Positions 1 through 8,435 of a stretch of DNA of 64,000 nucleotides are shown piece by piece. Position numbers and translations under genes: made by a program. Origin of the DNA: Microlunatus kandeliicorticis. GTDB taxonomy: Bacteria > Actinomycetota > Actinomycetes > Propionibacteriales > Propionibacteriaceae. Under the pieces are notes generated by a model. The model searched no databases. It was not told the origin of the DNA and saw nothing but the letters and a program-made list of their open reading frames with translations. Numbering within the stretch: position 1 is the stretch's first letter; each line of letters begins with the position of its first letter. The DNA is taken from the NCBI RefSeq assembly GCF_014137855.1, contig NZ_JACGWT010000001.1, positions 930,001 through 994,000 on the forward strand, in the 5' to 3' direction.

Positions 1-765
1 AGCGCCGGTCAGCACCGCGGCGGGCGGTGCCAGGTGCCGGGCCCGGACCGCCTGACGGCCGTTCTTGCGGATCATGTTGCCCTTGCCGCGGCCGTAGCGG
101 CGGTACTGGCGGAACAGCGCGGGCACGCTCTCGCGCACCTGCCAGCCGAAGCGCATCGCCGGATCGAAGCCGATCTGGTATCCGGCCAGCCGGAGGCGGT
201 GGTCGAAGTCGACGTCCTCGTTGACCAGCAACCCCTCGTCCCAGCCGCCGACCTCGCGGGCCGCGGCGGCGCGGACCACCGCGAAGGACGCGTGATCGGT
301 CAGACACGGCTCGGTGGCGTAGTGGTAGACCGAGTTGCCCACGCCGAACTTGCTGGTCATGGCCAGAGCGATAGCGCGGCCGATGGGCGTCCGCGCCACC
401 CCGATCTTGCGGCCTCCCACCGCGGCCATCCGCGGCTCGCGGAGCAGCCAGGCCAGTCCGGTGGCCAGGTAGTCGGGGGTGATCGACGAGTGCCCGTCGA
501 CGCGGGCCACGAACTCGCCGCGCGCGGCGGCCAGCCCGATGTTGAGCCCAGCCGGGATGGTGTGCCGTGGGTTGTGCAGCAGTCGCACCCGCGGATCGGC
601 GTCGGCGAGCTCCTCGACGAGGGTGACGGTGGCGTCGACCGAACCCCCGTCGATCACCAGCACCTCGACCTCGACGCCGTCCTGGGCGAGCACCGCCCGG
701 ACGGATCGAGCCACCGAGTCGGCCTCGTTGAGCACCGGCATCAGCACGCTGATCAGGTGGGTCAT
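1..765 (-). CDS. Family 2 glycosyltransferase, 3' end cut by window edge
   Basis: Reading the minus strand from the ATG at 765 gives a protein beginning MTHLISVLMPVLNEADS, the typical nucleotide-binding start of a GT-A/GT2 fold. A DGGSVDAT segment and later RVDGHSSI (the DxD-like position) follow, then a GWDEGLLVNEDVDFDHRL segment with the ED motif expected around the catalytic base. No stop occurs before base 1, so at least 255 codons are present and the C-terminus is missing. The layout resembles ExoA-like glycosyltransferases that add sugars to a lipid-linked repeat unit at the inner membrane. A GGAAGG sequence lies about 11 nt before the ATG. It diverges from the GT4-like gene at 858. The GT2 call is firm; the sugar is unknown. 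Confidence 0.85.
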   Translation of the reverse strand, partial: MTHLISVLMPVLNEADSVARSVRAVLAQDGVEVEVLVIDGGSVDATVTLVEELADADPRVRLLHNPRHTIPAGLNIGLAAARGEFVARVDGHSSITPDYLATGLAWLLREPRMAAVGGRKIGVARTPIGRAIALAMTSKFGVGNSVYHYATEPCLTDHASFAVVRAAAAREVGGWDEGLLVNEDVDFDHRLRLAGYQIGFDPAMRFGWQVRESVPALFRQYRRYGRGKGNMIRKNGRQAVRARHLAPPAAVLTGA

Positions 766-845
766 CGTCTTGTCGCCTTCCGATCGATGGGCGACCCGTG
801 GCCGCCGACTGTCTGCTGGTGCGGTGCTGAAGCCGGGTGGCTGTC

Positions 846-851
846 TACGCT
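846..851 (+). promoter_or_regulatory. -10 box (TACGCT) for a leaderless start at 858
   Basis: TACGCT ends 6 nt before the ATG at 858, which would put transcription start on the A of the start codon. No Shine-Dalgarno sequence precedes the ATG, which favours this start over a GTG at 837. Confidence 0.5.
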
Positions 852-857
852 TGCGCC

Positions 858-2078
858 ATGACCACCGCGCCCCCGCACCGCTGGGTCGTGGTCGCCGACT
901 CGCCGTTCCTGCCGGCCTCCGGGGGTGGCGAGCGCGAGCACGAGGGCTTCGTCGCGGCTGCCGTCGCCGAAGGGTTGGTCGCGGCGCTGGTGGTGCCGGT
1001 CGACGACCCGCCGGTGGCCGACGGTCCCGACTACGACCTCGACGCGATCGACGCCCTGGTGGCACCCGCCCCGGTGATCCGCACCCCGCGCCGTCGGTCG
1101 GCGCTGGCCGCGCTGTCGCTGCGGACGCCCTACGTCGTCGCCTCGCGTCCGGTGCCCGCCGACCTCGTCGACCGGGTCCGGACCGCCGTGCCGGACGCCG
1201 ACGCGGTCGTGGTCTTCTCGCACAAGGTCAGCCGGCTCGGCCAGACGCTCGCCGAGGGGCTCGGTGTGCCGGCCGTGCTCCGGCACCACAACCTCGAGGG
1301 CCCCTACCACCGGGCGCTGGCCGCGGCCAGCCGACCGCCGAAGTCCTGGGTGATCGGGCTCGAGGCCCGCCGGATCGACGCCGACGAGCGTCGGCTCGAG
1401 CGGTCGTCCTGGCTGACCGGCATCGCCGACATCTCCAGCGCCGACGCCCAGGTCCGCGCGGCGCGCTCCCGGGTCCCGGTGGCCTCGGTGCCCTCCTTCG
1501 CGGCCGGCTCGGTCACCCGTCCGGAGGAGGCGGCCCGCCGGCGCGACCCGGTCCCGACGGTCGTCTTCGTCGGCGCTCTCGATGTGCTCACCAACCACGA
1601 CGCGGTCCGCTGGTTCGCCGAGCAGGTCTGGCCGGCTGTCCGCGACCGCGGTCCGGACGGCGTCCGCTGGCAGGTGGTGGGGCGTCGCCCCACCGAGGAG
1701 GTCCGACGGCTGGTGGCCGCGACCCCCGGTGCCGAGCTGCACCCCGACGTCCCCGACCCGGCGGAGTACCTGCGCGGGGCGTGGGTGGCGGTCAACCCGG
1801 CCGTTTCCGGCTCCGGGGTCAACATCAAGCTGGTGGAGTACCTGGCCCTCGGCGTGCCGGTGGTCAGCACCCGGCGCGGGATGGCCGGGATCGGGCTCGA
1901 TCCCGGTGCCGATCTCGAGGTCCGCGACGACCCTGCGGCCTTCGCGGACGCCGTGCTCGGCCTGCTCGCCGACCCGAAGGCCGCCGACCGGCTCGGGGCC
2001 GCCGGACAAACCACCGCGGGCCGCATCCTCGACGTCCGGGCCAGCCTGCGCGCGCTCGCTGAGCTGCTCACCGGCTGA
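858..2078 (+). CDS. GT-B (GT4-like) glycosyltransferase
   Basis: This 406-residue protein starts with a Rossmann-like VVVADSPFLPASGGGER segment, typical of the N-terminal half of GT-B glycosyltransferases. Its C-terminal half has VVFVGALDVLTNHDAVRWF and a nucleotide-sugar binding region around VNPAVSGSGVNIKLVEYLA followed by GVPVVSTRRG, the conserved GT4-type signature. It probably acts in the cytoplasm, transferring a sugar from an activated donor to the growing lipid-linked repeat unit. It is divergent from the GT2 gene and convergent with the Wzy-like gene (23 bp gap). The leaderless ATG at 858 is chosen over the upstream GTG at 837. Donor and acceptor cannot be read from the sequence. Confidence 0.82.
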   Translation: MTTAPPHRWVVVADSPFLPASGGGEREHEGFVAAAVAEGLVAALVVPVDDPPVADGPDYDLDAIDALVAPAPVIRTPRRRSALAALSLRTPYVVASRPVPADLVDRVRTAVPDADAVVVFSHKVSRLGQTLAEGLGVPAVLRHHNLEGPYHRALAAASRPPKSWVIGLEARRIDADERRLERSSWLTGIADISSADAQVRAARSRVPVASVPSFAAGSVTRPEEAARRRDPVPTVVFVGALDVLTNHDAVRWFAEQVWPAVRDRGPDGVRWQVVGRRPTEEVRRLVAATPGAELHPDVPDPAEYLRGAWVAVNPAVSGSGVNIKLVEYLALGVPVVSTRRGMAGIGLDPGADLEVRDDPAAFADAVLGLLADPKAADRLGAAGQTTAGRILDVRASLRALAELLTG

Positions 2079-2101
2079 CTCGGCGTGCTCACACCGCCTG
2101 C

Positions 2102-3466
2102 TCACCGGCGGACCATCCGTTTCGGTCCACCTGACCCGGCCCATCGCGGTCCTCGAGGCATGCGCCAAGCCCTGCCGACAGAGCGGTCCACCGGCGCCCA
2201 GAGCGTCACCGTCAGGAGCGAGCACAAAACCAGCGCCGGGGCCGCGGCCTGCAACGTGAACATCGACGCGGCCAGAGCCAGCGAGACGGCGAGATCCGGA
2301 CTCCGCAGGTAGACGGCGACCATGACTGCGACCAGCAGCACACCACCGACCACGCCGTAGTCGAAGAAGACCTTGGCGACGTTGGGCACCAGCAGGCCGG
2401 TGATCGCCGAGCCGGTGACCTCCTGCCGCGAGGCGCCGGCGCCGGCGCCGAACACCACCGAGGCCGGGTCCGAAATCCAGCGGGGCCAGAGGTAGGAGTA
2501 AGGCTCGATCGCCCGCAACGAGGTGGACGAGTCGGAGCTCGTCCCCTCGTTGACCCGGCTGAACACGCTCTCGCCGAGCGCGGTCAGCCCGAAGACCAGC
2601 ACCAGCGCTGCCCCGGGGAGCGCGTAGCGCCGCAGCACCGCGGCCCGTCCGGTCAGCACCAGGACGACGACGAAGACCGCGACCACCGCGATCCCCGAGC
2701 CGGCGGTGGTGGCCAGCAGACCGAGCGCGATCCACAGCACCTTGACCAGGTGCATCCCGGCGAGCAGGGCGCAGATCAGACTGACGCCCAGCATGAACGA
2801 CATGAAGGAGGGCTCGAGCGCGAGCCAGCCGTTCGACTTGTAGAGGCTCGAGCCGTAGCTGATCGGATAGGTGATGATGAAGCCCTGCACCTGCAGGCTG
2901 GACGGCAGGTATTCGGCGACGAAGTCGCGGTAGCCCAGCCCGAGCAGCTGGACCCCGATGAAGAGCACGGAGAACCCGCTGAGGAACAAGCCTGCCGATC
3001 CGATGGCCCGCTGCGCCCGGCGGTACGTCGCCGCCGAGCGATCGGCCAGGTGGACGACCATCGGGAGCCACAGCACCATCCAGAACGCCCAGCTGGTGAC
3101 GCTCACGTACGGCGCCCGGTCCAGCAACAGCTGCGGAATCGCGAGCAGCGCCGTCACGGCGGCGGCGACCAGCCAGAGCACCAGCCGGCGGTGGTCGATC
3201 CTGACGACCTGCTGACGAAGCGCGGCGACCAGCCAGACCATGGTGACCGGGACGATGATCGGCACCTCCGACACCCCCGGCGTGGCGACCCGCTGGATGA
3301 CGAAGGTCAGCACGAACAGTGTGGTGATCCAGCGCACCGGGTCGCGGCGGCGCGGCCCGCGGTCCTCGTCCGCGAGGGTCGCGGTGACCTGGCCGGTACC
3401 GCCCGGTCGTCCCCGGGAGGACTGCACCGCAGCCAGCGCCCGGGGCATCACCTCCGAGGGACTCAC
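2102..3466 (-). CDS. Wzy-like O-antigen ligase/polymerase membrane protein
   Basis: The 454-residue product is a polytopic membrane protein with about ten hydrophobic segments, a basic cytosolic N-terminus and a large non-membrane loop in the second half containing SNGWLALEPSFMSFMLGVS, a pattern common in O-antigen polymerase/ligase family proteins. Such proteins polymerise lipid-linked repeat units on the outer face of the membrane. It is the last gene of the rfbF-to-wzz run. Its GTG start lies 3 nt after the stop of the Wzz-like gene, which points to co-translation with the chain-length protein, its usual partner. The family is highly divergent, so the assignment rests on topology and context. 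Confidence 0.7.
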   Translation of the reverse strand: MSPSEVMPRALAAVQSSRGRPGGTGQVTATLADEDRGPRRRDPVRWITTLFVLTFVIQRVATPGVSEVPIIVPVTMVWLVAALRQQVVRIDHRRLVLWLVAAAVTALLAIPQLLLDRAPYVSVTSWAFWMVLWLPMVVHLADRSAATYRRAQRAIGSAGLFLSGFSVLFIGVQLLGLGYRDFVAEYLPSSLQVQGFIITYPISYGSSLYKSNGWLALEPSFMSFMLGVSLICALLAGMHLVKVLWIALGLLATTAGSGIAVVAVFVVVLVLTGRAAVLRRYALPGAALVLVFGLTALGESVFSRVNEGTSSDSSTSLRAIEPYSYLWPRWISDPASVVFGAGAGASRQEVTGSAITGLLVPNVAKVFFDYGVVGGVLLVAVMVAVYLRSPDLAVSLALAASMFTLQAAAPALVLCSLLTVTLWAPVDRSVGRAWRMPRGPRWAGSGGPKRMVRR

Positions 3467-3469
3467 GGC

Positions 3470-4792
3470 TCAGACCGCCCAGTCCGCGGCCGCGTCGTGC
3501 ACCAGCAGGTAGGTCCGGTCCGACAGGTCGGCCGCGTAGGCGTCCAGCCACTCGAGCCGGGTGCTCCGCGGCTCGACCGACACGACGAGCAGTGTGTTCG
3601 GGTCGCGGTTGACCCGACGCACCACCGCGTCGTTCAGCGTCGTGACCAGCACGCCCACGCCGGCGTCGGTCTGGGCGCGCCGCCCGGTGGACGGCAGCCA
3701 TGCCTGGCCGCTCTGACCGTGGTGGTGCCCGTTGAGCCCGCCCTCGGTCGACCGGCCGTTGCGGTGCGTGCCGTTGAGCTGCTGGCCCTCGGCTGTCGGG
3801 TAGGACGGCTGGCCCTCGCCCGCCGCGCCGGTGGTGACCCCGGCCAGCTGGTGCCGGGCACTGCTGGTCGGCTGGCTCTGCAACCGGGGCTGCAGCCCGG
3901 AGGTCTCGAGGGCCGCTGCCACGGTCTTACCGAGCGCGTCGAGGTGCCCGCCTCCGTCCCGGGCGCCGCCCACGATCACCGTGCTGAAGCTGCCCGCCTC
4001 GAGGGCGAGCATCGCGCCGAGCTCGGCCTCCTCCAGCACCGGAAGGTGCGGGTAGAGCTGGTGCAGCTCCTTGGTGGAGTGCACCCGGCCGCGCCGGGCA
4101 CCGATCACCAGGGCGATCGCCACGCCGAGCAGGGCGCCACCGAGCAGGCCGAGACCGGCCAGGGTGGTCCGTCCGACCGACGCGGTGCCCGGGCTGCCGG
4201 CCTCGAGCAGGCTGAGCTGGTCGGACTGACTGAGCAGGGTGCTCTGGCTGGTGGCCAGGCCGCTGCCGAGCGCGCTCTGCCGTGCGGCCTCGGCCGATCG
4301 CTCGGGGAGCGTCGAGCTCGAATCGGTCATCAGCCGGCGGGTCGACTGGGTCAGGGCCTTGAGATCGCTCTCCGTGCGCTCCTGGTTCAGATCGACCGCG
4401 GCCTGGGCGACGGCGGTCGCCTGCCGCGCTGCCTCGGTGCTGTTCGACGCGGTGACGGTGACGGTCAGCATCTCGGCGTTGGACACCGCCTGCACCTTGG
4501 TCCGGGTCTGCAGATCCTTCGGGTCGACGCCGAGCGCCTTGCCGGCGCGAACGTAGATCGGCGTGGTGCCGATCTCGATCACCGCGCTCTGCAGCGCTCG
4601 GGCGATGCTCGAGTCATCGGTGGCTGCAGTCTGCAGCAGCAGCGTGGCCTGGCCGCGAGGTGCGGCCACGGACCCCACCCCGAAGCCCGCCGCCGCCCCG
4701 AGCAGCGCGAGGGCGACCGGGAAGACGAACCAGCGCCGAATGGTCGCCAGGATCGAACGGCCCCACGGGTCGAACGAGTTCTGTGAGCTCAT
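3470..4792 (-). CDS. Wzz/YveK-like polysaccharide chain-length determinant
   Basis: The 440-residue protein has two membrane helices (about residues 21-43 and 209-231) flanking an extracytoplasmic domain rich in coiled-coil-type sequence, the classic Wzz arrangement. After the second helix comes a cytoplasmic region resembling a degenerate nucleotide-binding domain (PHLPVLEEAELG, STVIVGGARDGGG), followed by a low-complexity stretch rich in Gly, His, Asn and Gln. There is no clear Walker A lysine, so it is probably not a functional BY-kinase. The ATG at 4792 has AGGAG 7 nt upstream and overlaps the stop of the acetyltransferase gene by 4 nt (ATGA). It likely controls polymer length together with the Wzy-like protein. 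Confidence 0.75.
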   Translation of the reverse strand: MSSQNSFDPWGRSILATIRRWFVFPVALALLGAAAGFGVGSVAAPRGQATLLLQTAATDDSSIARALQSAVIEIGTTPIYVRAGKALGVDPKDLQTRTKVQAVSNAEMLTVTVTASNSTEAARQATAVAQAAVDLNQERTESDLKALTQSTRRLMTDSSSTLPERSAEAARQSALGSGLATSQSTLLSQSDQLSLLEAGSPGTASVGRTTLAGLGLLGGALLGVAIALVIGARRGRVHSTKELHQLYPHLPVLEEAELGAMLALEAGSFSTVIVGGARDGGGHLDALGKTVAAALETSGLQPRLQSQPTSSARHQLAGVTTGAAGEGQPSYPTAEGQQLNGTHRNGRSTEGGLNGHHHGQSGQAWLPSTGRRAQTDAGVGVLVTTLNDAVVRRVNRDPNTLLVVSVEPRSTRLEWLDAYAADLSDRTYLLVHDAAADWAV

Positions 4793-5439
4793 CGTGAATC
4801 TCCTTGATGCGACGGACCTGCGGCGGCCCGGGTGCCCCGGCCGCGGTAGTCCGTCATGGATGTCACCGGTGCCGCGACCGCCCGGCCACGCTGCCGGACG
4901 ACGCGGGCCGGTGCCCCGGCGACGACGCAGTCGTCGGGGACGTCGTCGAGGACGACCGCGTTGGCGGCCACCACGACCCGGTCGCCGAGGGTGATGGGAC
5001 CGAGAACCACGGCGCCGGCGCCGATCGTCACGTCGTCCCCGAGGACCGGCTGGCCGCCGTAGGGCCGCCGATCGCCCAGGGTGACGTTCTGGTGCAACGT
5101 GAGCCGGCGGCCGGCGACGACTTCGTCGCCGACCACCAGTCCGGTGGTGTGCTTGATCAGCACCCCGGGACCGATGCGGGCGCCCGCTTGGAGCTCGGCT
5201 CCGCTGATCGCGAGGATGCGGTCGGTCAGCCACAGCGCTGCCGGCTTGAGCAGCGGTGTCCGGAGACCCCGTTGGGCGAGCCGCCAGTAGACGGTGACCC
5301 GCCACCGGGCATGGACGAGCAGACGCAGCGCCAGCCGGGTGCGGCTGACCGCAAAGCCCTCGGCGAGTGCCTCGACATCGGCTCCCACCAGGTCACGCCA
5401 GCCGGGCTGGTCCGCCCGGTCGGCTCCTGCGTGCGTCAC
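4789..5439 (-). CDS. Hexapeptide-repeat O-acetyltransferase (CysE/WcaB-like)
   Basis: The 216-residue protein has an alpha-helical N-terminal half followed by left-handed beta-helix repeats (GARIGPGVLIKHTTGLVVGD through GAPARVV), the architecture of serine acetyltransferase-like enzymes. LHQNVTLGD in the helix carries the catalytic-type histidine. Within a polysaccharide operon it more likely acetylates a sugar or lipid-linked intermediate than serine. The C-terminal tail after GAPARVVRQRG is longer than usual and basic. The GTG start is 10 nt after the stop of the upstream oxidoreductase gene. Its stop overlaps the next start (ATGA). Acceptor unknown. Confidence 0.8.
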   Translation of the reverse strand: MTHAGADRADQPGWRDLVGADVEALAEGFAVSRTRLALRLLVHARWRVTVYWRLAQRGLRTPLLKPAALWLTDRILAISGAELQAGARIGPGVLIKHTTGLVVGDEVVAGRRLTLHQNVTLGDRRPYGGQPVLGDDVTIGAGAVVLGPITLGDRVVVAANAVVLDDVPDDCVVAGAPARVVRQRGRAVAAPVTSMTDYRGRGTRAAAGPSHQGDSR

Positions 5440-5449
5440 GTCTCGGCCC

Positions 5450-6757
5450 TCAGACCCCGGTCAGCGCGGCGACCGGGAGCTGCTCGGCCTGCCGGGCCCG
5501 CAGCTCGTCGACCAGCCGGCCGGACGGGAGCTCGACGTCGGCGTAGGTGAGCCCCTCGTCCTTGGCCACGTCGCGGAGCAACCGGCAGCCCTCGGCGACA
5601 CCGACCGGCAGCAGCCGCTCGTCCGCCGTGACGTCGGCCCGCTCGGCCTGCCCGTAGTAGTCGTAGCCGCCCAGCCCGTCGAGGACGGTCCCGGCCGGCA
5701 GATCGCGCTTGGCCGTGGTCAGCACCTCGACGGTCGGCGCGCCCAGCGGCACGATCGTCGGGTCGCCGAACAAGACCGCCCGCGCCACCGTGGTGGGCAC
5801 CTCGAAGTGGCACAGGTGGTAGGGCGTGTAGAACGAGTACAGCGGCCCGGTCCCCAGCTTGTAGAGGTTGAGGTAGTGCTGCTGCTTCGGGTCGTCGTGG
5901 CTGGCCAGCACGTAGACGCCCGGGCCCGGCTTGGCGCCGACCACATAGTCGACCGTGCCCCCCATCGCCCGCAGCTCGTCGACGTCCCACTCCTGGGTCA
6001 GCTCGTCGACGTGCCCGGCGAAGTCGCCGCCGCGCATGCCGCGCCGGCTGACCGTCATCCCGCTCGCGTTGGCCACCGTGGCCTGCTCGATGCTGATCTT
6101 GGTGCCGTCGGCGAAGCTGGTCACCATGTGCGGGTCCTGGCCCCACTTGGCGGCGAACCCGGCCTGGGTGGTCGGCGTGCGGTAGGGGTCCTGCAGGCCC
6201 TTGATGTTGCCGGCCACCAGCGGGGTCAGCCCGATGCCGCGGACGAACCGGATCAGGTTCATCTGCACGCCGGGTTGGTCGCCGTCGCAGCCGGTGTAGA
6301 CGACACCGGCGGCCTGGGCCATCCGGGCCAGGATCGGCCCGACGGTCGCGTCGACCTCGGCGTTCATCAGCACGACGTGCTTGCCCTGCTCGATGGCCCG
6401 GACCACCACGTGGCAGCCGAACTCGACCGCGCCGGTGACCTCGACGATCGCCTCGACGCACCCGGCGTCGGTGACCGCCGTGTAGTCGTCGGTGACCACG
6501 GCCCGGCCGGCGGCGACGGCGACGTCGACCTCGGCCGCGGTGGCGGCGTGCGCCGGGTCGGTGACCCCGGCCTCGCGGTAGGCCCGCTCGGCGTTGGCCA
6601 CGCTGCGGTTGGCGATCGCCACCAGCTGCATGCCCGGCACCGAGTTGACGATCTGGTTGGTCAGCCCGCGGCCCATGAAGCCGGCGCCCACCATGGCCAC
6701 CCGGACCGGGCGGCCCTCGGCGGCCCGGCGCTCCAGTGCGGTGTCGACGATGATCAT
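5450..6757 (-). CDS. NAD(P)-dependent oxidoreductase with C-terminal SAF domain
   Basis: The 435-residue protein has an N-terminal Rossmann fold (GAGFMG at residues 24-29) and a middle domain reminiscent of homoserine dehydrogenase/Gfo-Idh-MocA enzymes, with EVTGAVEFG and HVVLMNAEVD. Its C-terminal segment around AKRDLPAGTVLDGLGGYDYY looks like a SAF domain. Proteins of this layout recur next to CDP-sugar genes, but I know of no firmly established reaction; oxidation or reduction of a keto-sugar nucleotide or a small carbon donor is plausible. The ATG at 6757 overlaps the stop of the RmlC-like gene (ATGA), which rules out the long upstream extension. Position between the two epimerases and the acetyltransferase ties it to the same sugar branch. 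Confidence 0.78.
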   Translation of the reverse strand: MIIVDTALERRAAEGRPVRVAMVGAGFMGRGLTNQIVNSVPGMQLVAIANRSVANAERAYREAGVTDPAHAATAAEVDVAVAAGRAVVTDDYTAVTDAGCVEAIVEVTGAVEFGCHVVVRAIEQGKHVVLMNAEVDATVGPILARMAQAAGVVYTGCDGDQPGVQMNLIRFVRGIGLTPLVAGNIKGLQDPYRTPTTQAGFAAKWGQDPHMVTSFADGTKISIEQATVANASGMTVSRRGMRGGDFAGHVDELTQEWDVDELRAMGGTVDYVVGAKPGPGVYVLASHDDPKQQHYLNLYKLGTGPLYSFYTPYHLCHFEVPTTVARAVLFGDPTIVPLGAPTVEVLTTAKRDLPAGTVLDGLGGYDYYGQAERADVTADERLLPVGVAEGCRLLRDVAKDEGLTYADVELPSGRLVDELRARQAEQLPVAALTGV

Positions 6758-7341
6758 GCGTGCGCCTCCGCCAGGGACGGGAAGCGGTCGCTCGGACGGC
6801 CGGCGATCTCGTCCTCGGTGAGCAGCGGCCAGGACGCGTCCTTGTCGCTGATCACCTCGACGTCGACCGGCCACTCGATGCCGAGGGCCGGGTCGTTCCA
6901 GCGCAGCCCGCGCTCGGCCTGCGGGGCGTAGGACCCGCTGACCTGATAGGTGACCTCGGCGTCGTCGGTGAGCGTCAGGTAGGCGTGCGCGAAGTACGGC
7001 GGCACGTAGAACGCCTTGCGGTTCGTCGCGCTCAGCTCGACCGCGACGTGCTGCAGCCGGGTCGGGCTCTCCGGACGCATGTCCACGATCACGTCGAGGA
7101 TCGCGCCGCGGATGCAGCGGACCAGCTTCGCCTCCGGGTGCGGCGCGATCTGGAAGTGCATCCCGCGGAGCGTGCCCTTGGCGTAGTTGTAGGACAGGTT
7201 GCACTGCTCGACGGCGGGGGAGAGGCCGGCCGCCTCGAACTCCGCGATGTCGAAGGTGCGGGCGAAGAAGCCGCGGTTGTCGCCGCGCTCCTCCAGCTCG
7301 ATGATCGCGACGTCGGCGATCGGGGTCTTGTTGATGATCAT
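6754..7341 (-). CDS. RmlC-like sugar nucleotide 3,5-epimerase (cupin)
   Basis: The 195-residue protein has the hallmarks of the dTDP-4-dehydrorhamnose 3,5-epimerase family: RGFFARTFD near the start, RGMHFQ (His62, the expected catalytic base), KLVRCIRGAILDVIVDMR, a PPYFAHAYLTL segment and a closing WNDPALGIEWP. Because the cluster supplies CDP-glucose through RfbF and has no RmlA or RmlB, its substrate is more likely a CDP-4-keto sugar than the dTDP form. It overlaps both neighbours by 4 nt, indicating tight translational coupling. Length is normal for the family. The dTDP-rhamnose role cannot be excluded if rmlABD lie elsewhere in the genome. Confidence 0.85.
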   Translation of the reverse strand: MIINKTPIADVAIIELEERGDNRGFFARTFDIAEFEAAGLSPAVEQCNLSYNYAKGTLRGMHFQIAPHPEAKLVRCIRGAILDVIVDMRPESPTRLQHVAVELSATNRKAFYVPPYFAHAYLTLTDDAEVTYQVSGSYAPQAERGLRWNDPALGIEWPVDVEVISDKDASWPLLTEDEIAGRPSDRFPSLAEAHA

Positions 7342-8363
7342 CGGGTGGCCTTCCAGAACAGCTTCTCGTCGAGCTGCGCGGTGTCGATCAGGTGCTGCAG
7401 CTGCTTGAGCCGGGTGTGACCCCGGCCGGTGAAGGTGGCCTCGTCCATCTGGATCCGGCTGAACACCTCGTGCAGCTGCTGGGCGCCCTTGACGGCGTCC
7501 CACTCGCAGGCGAAGCCCGGCAGCTTGTTGTTGATCTTCTCGAACGAGACCCGGTAGCTGCGGTTGTCGCCGCCGCTGTCGCCGAAGCTCACCTCGCCGC
7601 CGAACACGTCGCCGACGATCTCGGCGATCTCGCGGACCCGGTAGTTCTGCTCGCTCGAGCCGACGTTGTAGACCTCGTTGTGCACCAGGTCGCGCGGGGC
7701 CTCGAGCACCCGGCGGATCGCCTGGCCGATGTCGAGCGCGTGCACCAGCGGGCGCCACGGGGTCCCGTCGGAGACCATGGCGATCTTGCCGGTCGTCCAG
7801 GCCAGGCCGGACAGGTTGTTCAGCACGATGTCGAACCGCATCCGGGGCGAGGCGCCGAAGGCGGTGGCGTTGCGCATGAACGTCGGGCTGAAGTCGTCGT
7901 CGGCCAGCGCCTTCAGGTCGCGCTCGACCAGCGTCTTGCACTCGGCGTACGCAGTCTGCGGGTTGACCGGGGAGGTCTCGTCGACCTCGCCCTCGGCCAC
8001 GCCGTAGACGCTGCACGAGGACATGTAGACGAACCGCTCGACCCCGGCGGCCTTGGCCAGCCGGGCCAGGTGCAGCGAGCCGGCGTGGTTGATCTCGTAG
8101 GTGATGGTCGGCGAGAGCTGACCCAGCGGGTCGTTCGACAGCTCGGCCATGTGGACGACGGCGTCGACGCCCGCGAAGTCCTCCGCGGTGACGTGGCGGA
8201 TGTCCTTGACCAGGGTGAGCGGGGTCGTGTCCAGCCCGTTGTAGAGCCAGCCGTTCTTGTAGAAACCGGTGTCGACCGCGACGACGTCGTGGCCGTCGCG
8301 GATCAGCTCGGGTGCCAGCAGCGAGCCGAGGTAGCCCTCGGTCCCGGTGACCAGGATCTTCAT
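7338..8363 (-). CDS. NAD-dependent epimerase/dehydratase (extended SDR)
   Basis: The 341-residue protein is an extended short-chain dehydrogenase: glycine motif GTEGYLG (residues 7-13), the SSCSVYG strand and the catalytic YxxxK as YAECK (Tyr139, Lys143). SDRs of this type interconvert or dehydrate nucleotide sugars. Immediately downstream of rfbF it is the best candidate to act on CDP-glucose or its 4-keto derivative, either as a 4,6-dehydratase-like enzyme or as an epimerase or reductase. No separate recognisable RfbG is present. The start lies 72 nt after the rfbF stop, and the stop overlaps the next gene (ATGA). Confidence 0.82.
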   Translation of the reverse strand: MKILVTGTEGYLGSLLAPELIRDGHDVVAVDTGFYKNGWLYNGLDTTPLTLVKDIRHVTAEDFAGVDAVVHMAELSNDPLGQLSPTITYEINHAGSLHLARLAKAAGVERFVYMSSCSVYGVAEGEVDETSPVNPQTAYAECKTLVERDLKALADDDFSPTFMRNATAFGASPRMRFDIVLNNLSGLAWTTGKIAMVSDGTPWRPLVHALDIGQAIRRVLEAPRDLVHNEVYNVGSSEQNYRVREIAEIVGDVFGGEVSFGDSGGDNRSYRVSFEKINNKLPGFACEWDAVKGAQQLHEVFSRIQMDEATFTGRGHTRLKQLQHLIDTAQLDEKLFWKATR

Positions 8364-8435
8364 GATCGTCTTCCTAGTGTGTGGAGGTGGTGTGGAGGTG
8401 TGCTGCGGTCCAGCGGTGGTGCGTTGCGGGGAGGC

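Noticed and set aside
762-3701. A 979-codon open frame on the minus strand
   Set aside because: It crosses the GT4-like gene and the Wzy-like gene in the wrong frame, and its composition is Arg/Gly/Ala-rich, as expected for a shadow.
2750-4786. A 678-codon plus-strand frame opposite the Wzy- and Wzz-like genes
   Set aside because: It is antisense to two genes with clear membrane topology and family features, and has no recognisable domain.
4789-5439. Serine acetyltransferase (cysE)
   Set aside because: The fold fits, but no cysteine biosynthesis gene is near and the operon is for polysaccharide, so a sugar acetyltransferase is more likely.
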